Shown here: positions 7,361 through 11,055 of the stretch, one piece after another
Layout: the number at the start of each line of letters is the position of its first letter
Numbering within the stretch: the first letter of the stretch is position 1
From: JBAXHO01 sp037138855
Lineage (GTDB): Bacteria; Patescibacteriota; Dojkabacteria; B142; OLB20
Reading direction: 5' to 3'
NCBI GenBank assembly: GCA_037138855.1
Contig: JBAXHO010000056.1
Coordinates: forward strand, 1 to 11,055
Length of the DNA stretch: 11,055 nucleotides
Translations under genes and position numbers: made by a program
The notes under the pieces: generated by a model
Seen by the model: only the letters and a program-made list of their open reading frames with translations
Database searches by the model: none
Told to the model about the DNA's origin: nothing

Positions 7361-8101
7361 ATGGAAAGACTGATTAAAAGTCTGTTAAAAATATTTATTG
7401 GTAATTATTTTGTAGTATTAGTATTAAAATTTTTTAATAAGTATCTTCCAGCAAAAATAATATTAATAATCGCAAATCTTCTCCCATTCCTTCTAGCAAT
7501 AATTTTCCATTGGGATTTAAGTCTAGCGCTTTTTATTCATTGGCTGGATTTAATTGTATTCGGAGGATTTCATCTCATCAAGATCAGCATCAGTCAAAAT
7601 GACGATAAACACAAATCAAAACCGAAAATGATGCTTCAGTTTGCTATTGGATATTATTTATTCCTGTTGTTTTATTTGATCTTTTTCCTTAATGACTGGC
7701 TATTTTTGCCTGAAAAATATCAAAATTATAATGAAATTATCAAACTTATTATTTTTCCGGGTATTATTTATTTAATTCCGCTCAACGCATATTATTTTTA
7801 TAGCTCATTTATTCGCAATAAAAAATTTTTAACAACAAAGGCGAAAGTGATTCAGTCAGACCCATTGCAAGGGATATTTATTCTTCACTTAACTATTGTT
7901 TTTGGAGGATTACTGGGATCACTAACCTATGTTCTTGGAGCAATTATTTCACTATATTTTAAAAATATCACATTTAATCAGTTATTTTATGAGCATTTAG
8001 TTACATATGTAGTGATTGGAGTTTATACTTTTCTCAAGATTAGATATGAGCTGCAGTATTTTCAGAAAGAAAAATCAAGGAAATCTAAGATAGTAAATTA
8101 G
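7361..8101 (+). CDS. DUF6498-like multi-pass membrane protein
   Basis: A 246-residue integral membrane protein with about six or seven predicted segments (near 8-22, 32-48, 54-76, 93-111, 126-148, 170-198 and 208-226). Residues 39-77 (ANLLPF...W...HWLDLIVFGGFHLIK) resemble the DUF6498 pattern of an NL-P start, a first Trp, then a W-x-(D/E)-x-(I/V)-x-G-x-x-x-(L/I)-K helix. A later block, FILHLTIVFGGLLGSL (173-188), also fits that family. Recognition is from memory of the family pattern, so it is moderate. DUF6498 has no assigned biochemical role. The C-terminus is basic (KEKSRKSK). The gene's last 27 bp overlap, tail to tail, the end of the minus-strand membrane protein at 8075. Confidence 0.75.
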   Translation: MERLIKSLLKIFIGNYFVVLVLKFFNKYLPAKIILIIANLLPFLLAIIFHWDLSLALFIHWLDLIVFGGFHLIKISISQNDDKHKSKPKMMLQFAIGYYLFLLFYLIFFLNDWLFLPEKYQNYNEIIKLIIFPGIIYLIPLNAYYFYSSFIRNKKFLTTKAKVIQSDPLQGIFILHLTIVFGGLLGSLTYVLGAIISLYFKNITFNQLFYEHLVTYVVIGVYTFLKIRYELQYFQKEKSRKSKIVN

Positions 8102-8479
8102 TGAGAATAATAAAAGCATAAGCCCAATCAACATAATCCCTAAATTCATTAATTTCCTATAAAAGAATCCGGTGCGGATATAAAAATATTGATAATATTT
8201 CTTTAAGTCAGCTTGAATAAATATTTTTAGTAATGTTGTTAAATTGATTTTCGGATAAGAGATGTATTTATTGGTAATAAATCCGATCATTCCAAAGACA
8301 ATAATTGCGCTACTTAAAAATAGTAAAGCGATGCTGATCGTTAATGGTTTTCTTAAAAAGAATAATTCAAAAAGATATAATACTCCAGCGATTAGAGGAG
8401 TATATAGTAGTAGCCAAGTTCGAATTTTTTCAAGTTTTGTCATTATATTAGCTTTAACTCTAAAAATAAAATCAAGCAT
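8075..8479 (-). CDS. Small hypothetical membrane protein (about 122-134 aa)
   Basis: The frame encodes a protein with two close hydrophobic segments in the first half (TWLLLYTPLIAGVLYLFEL, then a long Ile/Leu-rich stretch), a polar basic middle (KINLTT...QADLKKYYQYFYIRTG) and a hydrophobic C-terminal segment. No family is recognised. Three ATGs are possible. ATG at 8479 overlaps the stop of the upstream beta-helix gene as ATGCTTGA, a layout typical of translational coupling, and is used here. ATG at 8443 (MTKLEKIRTW) gives a cleaner N-terminus and is equally plausible. ATG at 8503 lies deeper inside the upstream gene and is least likely. Its tail overlaps the convergent DUF6498-like gene by 27 bp. 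Confidence 0.6.
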   Translation of the reverse strand: MLDFIFRVKANIMTKLEKIRTWLLLYTPLIAGVLYLFELFFLRKPLTISIALLFLSSAIIVFGMIGFITNKYISYPKINLTTLLKIFIQADLKKYYQYFYIRTGFFYRKLMNLGIMLIGLMLLLFSLIYYLRFP

Positions 8480-9239
8480 TAACGCGATAATAAACTTTTC
8501 CAAGTGTTTTTGGTACTAACCAATAAAGTTTACTAACAAAGTTTAAATAATTAAAAAATATTCCCCCATTGCGTTTATTTTTTAAAATACTCTGCCAGTC
8601 TTTAAAACCAAAATATTTGTTATTTTCTAATTTTATATTAGCTTTATCCACGTAATCTAGCGGTAAAGAACCTCCTTTAAAGGTTGAATGAGCAATTTTC
8701 GCAAATGTATTTGGAAATACAGTAATGTGTCCATGAGGAGCTTGAGCTTTATGCCAGGAATTGCTTTGATTATCAATAAATTTACAATTTTTAATAGAAA
8801 TTTGGGAATTTCTAGTTAAATTATCAATAGCTGAGCCAGTATGACCAGCAATATTGCCAACAAAGCTACAATTATTTAGCAAAACTTTTCCTGAAGACTG
8901 ATTGGATATAGCACCGCCACACATTAAAGCCCGATTATTTTCAAAATGACAATTTTCAAATGTAACTGTTGAGTTTCCAGTGATCAGAACAGCACCACCA
9001 TCGATGACCTCAAATACACTCATCTTAGGTAATCTGAAAGTAATATCTTTACGAGAAAGATATTTCACTATATTTGTATCACCATTTCGGAAAGTAAAAT
9101 TTTTTACTAATAAATTTTTACAATTATGAATATTTAGTAAATGTGCATACTGGCCTTCGCCATCAATAATTGTATTTTGCCCATCAAATACAAATGATTC
9201 TTTTTCGATTAGGTTAATTTTTATATACTGGTAAAGCAT
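8472..9239 (-). CDS. Right-handed parallel beta-helix repeat protein
   Basis: This 255-residue protein has the repeat grammar of pectate-lyase-like beta-helices. Successive rungs read TVTFENCHFENN...GGAISN (91-113), KVLLNNCSFVGN...GSAIDN (118-140) and QISIKNCKFIDNQS (146-159), with an earlier turn FVFDGQNTIIDGEGQ (16-30) and CKNLLVKNFTFRNG (40-53). Stacked Asn and inward Cys/Phe positions repeat in each rung, and GGAI resembles the polymorphic outer-membrane repeat. Such proteins often bind or cleave polysaccharides, but no catalytic residues can be picked out. There is no signal peptide at the ATG, which is unusual for an exported family. The frame stays open upstream to about 9293 without a standard start codon, so the N-terminus may be misjudged or lost. 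It follows the deaminase-like gene by 50 bp in the same direction. Confidence 0.82.
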   Translation of the reverse strand: MLYQYIKINLIEKESFVFDGQNTIIDGEGQYAHLLNIHNCKNLLVKNFTFRNGDTNIVKYLSRKDITFRLPKMSVFEVIDGGAVLITGNSTVTFENCHFENNRALMCGGAISNQSSGKVLLNNCSFVGNIAGHTGSAIDNLTRNSQISIKNCKFIDNQSNSWHKAQAPHGHITVFPNTFAKIAHSTFKGGSLPLDYVDKANIKLENNKYFGFKDWQSILKNKRNGGIFFNYLNFVSKLYWLVPKTLGKVYYRVNA

Positions 9240-9289
9240 TGTTGATATGAAAATGCCTAAAATATTTTTTATTGAGCGGCAGACCGTAC

Positions 9290-10216
9290 CTAGTTAATAT
9301 TAACTTTATCTAATCCTTGTATTCGTATTTTGTTAAGTTCTTCGGCACTAAATAATTTTGCTTGATAAAGTTGCAGATATTCTTCAGATACACTGCTATC
9401 GTAAATCAACATATCATCAGTGTTTATCGTAACTTTAATACCGTTATCAAAGAGTTTTTTTATTGGATGAGATTGATAATCTTTTACTCTTTTTAATTTT
9501 ACATTACTTGTAGGGCAGATATTTAATTGGACATTTCTCTTGCTAATTTCTGACATGACATTTTGAGAACTGGAAATACTGATACCATGTTGCACCTGAT
9601 CTAGTTCAAGAGCTTCTACTGCCTCTAATACAGATTCAGCATCCCCATACTCACCAAGATGAGCTTTTAGGATAAAACCATTTTGCTTGGCTTTCTTAAA
9701 TATGTTCTGAAATGGTTTAACACTAAAACTATCTTCTCCACTCAAATCTATAGATTTAAAAAAATTATATGTAAGTATTTCTTCAAATAATTTTTCTACT
9801 TCATAGACATCTTTATCTCTTCCAATACGTAGTTCAGGAATGAGTATTGTATCTGGTGCAAATTTATTTTTTAAATCAATAATTTGATTAAAGTAGTTTT
9901 GGTAATTTATAACATTGTTTAAGCCAAAGCTCATATGTAATAGTTTAATACTATCTCTGTTTACTTGCATAAAGGCTAATTCTAGTAATTTGTTAGGATC
10001 AATATTTGGTTTTATGTTTTGATCATACCAAAGCTGCATTTCAGCCAAGCTATCGAAATTAGCTGGTGATTTAATATTTTTACTAGTATATGCATTAAAA
10101 TCATTTAAATTACCACCTCGGCTACTATGATTGTGAAGGTCACTTTTAGGGATACTTGCTAAAGATGCTAGATCCTTGTTATTTAGAGCAGTAATAAATG
10201 CTAAACTATCGTTCAT
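9290..10216 (-). CDS. Adenosine deaminase family amidohydrolase
   Basis: A metal-dependent TIM-barrel hydrolase related to adenosine/adenine/AMP deaminases, which convert amino-purines to hypoxanthine-type bases with release of ammonia. Family landmarks are in order: IPKSDLHNH (22-30) with zinc ligands H28 and H30; DLSGEDS (157-163), matching the usual DLAGDE; HLGE (186-189) with a zinc ligand and the catalytic Glu189; QHGI with H210; and CPTSN (234-238) followed by HPIKKLFDNGIKVTINTDD (250-268) with D267/D268. Two features differ from the usual enzymes: HNHSSRGG replaces the common HxHLDGS near the first metal site, and the protein stops at 308 residues, missing part of the last helical segment seen in 330-350 residue members. 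Exact substrate is open. It heads a minus-strand group with the beta-helix and small membrane protein genes. Confidence 0.88.
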   Translation of the reverse strand: MNDSLAFITALNNKDLASLASIPKSDLHNHSSRGGNLNDFNAYTSKNIKSPANFDSLAEMQLWYDQNIKPNIDPNKLLELAFMQVNRDSIKLLHMSFGLNNVINYQNYFNQIIDLKNKFAPDTILIPELRIGRDKDVYEVEKLFEEILTYNFFKSIDLSGEDSFSVKPFQNIFKKAKQNGFILKAHLGEYGDAESVLEAVEALELDQVQHGISISSSQNVMSEISKRNVQLNICPTSNVKLKRVKDYQSHPIKKLFDNGIKVTINTDDMLIYDSSVSEEYLQLYQAKLFSAEELNKIRIQGLDKVNIN

Positions 10217-10390
10217 GTTTTTAATGAATATGAGTTATAAAGTCTAATTTAGCATTTTTTTGAGTGTGATTCAAACTGATGGAGAACAACATAACATATT
10301 ATCTGAAATCTTGAATTGAACGTAGAAAAAGCATTGAATTCTTATAAAAGTGAGTGTTGGAAGGTGTGTTGTAATTTATTAATGATAAAT
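10217..10390. other. Spacer between the deaminase gene and the tandem repeats
   Basis: This stretch carries the upstream region of the deaminase-like gene. On the minus strand TTTATAAC lies about 25 bp before the ATG and could be a -10. A small hairpin, AATTTAT/ATAAATT around TAATG (about 10375-10390), abuts the first repeat and may mark the old tRNA downstream flank. No ORF or RNA gene is supported. Confidence 0.4.
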
Positions 10391-10564
10391 TGGAGCGGCG
10401 GACGAGATTCACTTCCCATAACAACTTCTAAAAGAATTTGTAATGGGCAGTATCAATTCAGGTAAGTTCTCCTTCATACTTCAGGATCACTAACCCTTCA
10501 TTGTCGAACTTTCGTTCTCATCTCGATTCGTTATAATAAAAAAAACGCCCAATGCGTTTTTTTC
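10391..10564 (-). repeat. Tandem 174-bp unit, distal copy, ending in a tRNA-Gly 3' tail
   Basis: The unit is repeated at 10565-10739 with five substitutions and one single-base length difference in an A-run. On the minus strand it runs from a terminator hairpin, through about 120 nt of unknown sequence, to an exact copy of tRNA-Gly positions 57-76, including CCA (10391-10410). A hairpin at 10415-10447 pairs CCCATAACAA with TTGTAATGGG, and an inner TTCT/AGAA stem extends it. No ORF of useful length is present. The origin may be an integrated element, a repeat expansion or a small RNA gene. Confidence 0.92.
10538..10563 (-). terminator. Terminator hairpin in distal repeat unit
   Basis: A-run, CGC (10546-10548), loop CCAAT, GCG (10554-10556), T-run. 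The A and T runs extend the stem, and both strands end in a T-tract, so it can act in either direction. In the tRNA direction it would stop transcripts that end with the tRNA-like tail at 10565. Confidence 0.65.
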
Positions 10565-10739
10565 TGGAGCGGCGGACGAGATTCACTTCCCATAACAACT
10601 TCTAAAAGAATTTGTAATAGGTAGTATCAATTCAGGTAAGTTCTCCTTCGTTCCTCAGGATCACTAACCCTTCATTGTCGAACTTTCGTTCTCATCTCGA
10701 TTCGTTATAATAAAAAAAAACGCCCAATGCGTTTTTTTC
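10565..10739 (-). repeat. Tandem 175-bp unit, copy next to tRNA-Gly
   Basis: Second copy of the unit, directly adjoining the CCA end of the intact tRNA-Gly gene. It ends with the tRNA positions 57-76 copy at 10565-10584. Differences from the distal copy cluster at 10619-10622 and around 10650-10655. One substitution falls in the hairpin stem (10589-10621): on the tRNA strand a C-G pair becomes U-G, so pairing is kept, whereas on the opposite strand it would be a C-A mismatch. This weakly favours a folded RNA transcribed in the tRNA direction. Confidence 0.92.
10712..10738 (-). terminator. Terminator of tRNA-Gly
   Basis: Immediately after the tRNA 3' CCA, the minus strand reads a G, a run of A, CGC, loop ATTGG, GCG and a run of nine T. 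This is a compact intrinsic terminator for the tRNA transcript. An almost identical one occurs 174 bp further on in the other unit. Confidence 0.75.
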
Positions 10740-10815
10740 TGGAGCGGCGGACGAGATTCGAACTCGCGACCTCCTCCTTGGCAAGGAGGCGTTCTACCAA
10801 CTGAACTACCGCCGC
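10740..10815 (-). tRNA. tRNA-Gly (anticodon GCC)
   Basis: A complete 76-nt cloverleaf on the minus strand. The acceptor stem is GCGGCGG with CCGCCGC, the D-stem GTTC/GAAC, the anticodon stem CCTCC/GGAGG with loop TTGCCAA giving anticodon GCC, and the T-stem GCGAG/CTCGT (one G-U pair) with loop TTCGAAT. The discriminator is T, and CCA is encoded. Transcription probably comes from the promoter at 10967-10995, giving a leader of about 145 nt that contains a copy of the tRNA's own first 11 nt. A terminator follows directly. All stems pair, so the gene should be functional. Confidence 0.97.
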
Positions 10816-10819
10816 ATTT
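10805..10819 (-). repeat. Direct repeat, copy at the 5' end of tRNA-Gly
   Basis: The 15-bp sequence AAATGCGGCGGTAGT (minus strand) comprises four upstream bases and tRNA positions 1-11. It occurs again exactly at 10930-10944, 125 bp away. Together the two copies bracket a 110-bp segment like a target-site duplication. Confidence 0.85.
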
Positions 10820-10929
10820 TATGCGTTGTCAAAGATCCTGTACTCATTTTTATCAAAATAACGTTCTATTTAAAAAGTACAGGACACTATCTTTTGTTTC
10901 GTTTCGTAAACTCAACGACAAAAGATGTG
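10820..10929. other. 110-bp segment between tRNA 5'-end copies, rich in inverted repeats
   Basis: The segment holds CCTGTACT (10837-10844) with AGTACAGG (10876-10883), flanked by AAAGAT (10831-10836) with ATCTTT (10889-10894). ATCTTTTGT (10889-10897) can instead pair with ACAAAAGAT (10918-10926), so two folds compete for the same strand. No ORF is present. It would form most of the tRNA-Gly leader transcript. It could be a short inserted element or a duplicated tRNA spacer that has lost its tRNA. Confidence 0.6.
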
Positions 10930-10944
10930 ACTACCGCCGCATTT
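10930..10944 (-). pseudogene. tRNA-Gly 5' fragment (positions 1-11) next to the promoter
   Basis: An exact copy of the tRNA-Gly 5' end with its four preceding bases, followed by unrelated sequence. It lies about 16-20 nt downstream of the predicted transcription start of the promoter at 10967-10995, which is where the tRNA itself would be expected. It therefore looks like the remnant of the original tRNA start. Confidence 0.7.
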
Positions 10945-10966
10945 ATATTTTGAAAAGAACTTTTCA

Positions 10967-10995
10967 ATTATAATTTATCTGGAGTGAATAATCAA
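10967..10995 (-). promoter_or_regulatory. Strong sigma-70-type promoter upstream of tRNA-Gly
   Basis: On the minus strand TTGATT (10990-10995) and TATAAT (10967-10972) are separated by exactly 17 bp. This is the best promoter in the window. Initiation near 10960 would produce a transcript running through the tRNA 5' fragment and the 110-bp segment into tRNA-Gly. A TTGAAAAG/CTTTTCAA inverted repeat (10950-10967) overlaps the start region. Confidence 0.75.
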
Positions 10996-11055
10996 TGATA
11001 ACTCTTCTCCAATGGCAAATGATACTATCCAAAAGTTGAATTAATATGGCTTTTG

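Noticed and set aside
8472..8474. Recoded TGA (alternative genetic code)
   Set aside because: TGA ends the beta-helix gene at a sensible place and no reading frame here needs TGA read as an amino acid.
8262..8519. 85-codon plus-strand ORF
   Set aside because: Antisense to the small membrane protein gene and the end of the beta-helix gene, with no motif.
10532..10537. Plus-strand TATAAT in each repeat unit (also 10706-10711) as a promoter
   Set aside because: No -35 at the right spacing, and the terminator hairpin follows within about 10 bp, so no useful transcript would result.
10391..10739. CRISPR array
   Set aside because: The repeats are 174 bp and directly adjacent, with no spacers and no cas genes.
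10391..10739. T-box (tRNA-sensing) leader suggested by nearness to tRNA-Gly
   Set aside because: I see no T-box AGGGUGGNACCGCG-like motif or specifier stem, and no downstream gene for aminoacylation in that direction.
11046..11055. ATG near the right edge as the start of another gene
   Set aside because: Only three codons are visible; coding status cannot be judged.

Overview
This AT-rich window looks bacterial. Features that suggest a small-genome lineage such as Patescibacteria/CPR are a compact 316-residue MetK (the common bacterial form is about 384), no recognisable Shine-Dalgarno sequence before any start, several TTG starts, short leaders and many small membrane proteins of unknown role. 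The assignment is an inference, not shown by any marker gene here. TAA, TAG and TGA all act as stops, so the code looks standard.

Layout. 1-1362 (minus) is the N-terminal part of a large soluble protein I do not recognise; it runs off the left edge. 1363-1954 is mostly regulatory: an extended -10 promoter for that gene, a doubtful 86-codon ORF, and an extended -10 promoter leading into a class I SAM riboswitch (S-box) with an intrinsic terminator. The riboswitch should control metK (1955-2905). MetK converges on an MFS transporter (minus), which diverges from a GH1 beta-glycosidase (plus). Next comes a U32 family protein of the RlhA/TrhP type, probably an RNA hydroxylase, with its own extended -10 promoter. 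From 6920 to 8101 lie three membrane-protein ORFs, the last resembling DUF6498. A minus-strand group follows: an adenosine-deaminase-like amidohydrolase, then a parallel beta-helix repeat protein, then a small membrane protein that may overlap it.

The right end (10217-11055) holds the most unusual structure. An intact tRNA-Gly(GCC) gene on the minus strand is surrounded by copies of its own ends. Downstream are two tandem 174/175-bp units, each ending in an exact 20-nt copy of the tRNA 3' end including CCA, and each carrying a terminator hairpin and a longer conserved hairpin. Upstream, the first 11 nt of the tRNA plus 4 flanking bases are repeated 125 bp away, next to a strong promoter, with a 110-bp segment rich in inverted repeats in between. 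This resembles repeated integration or duplication at a tRNA attachment site, or a family of tRNA-tailed small RNAs. No integrase gene is visible.

Functionally the genes are mostly housekeeping or salvage (SAM synthesis, RNA modification, sugar hydrolysis, purine deamination) rather than one pathway.
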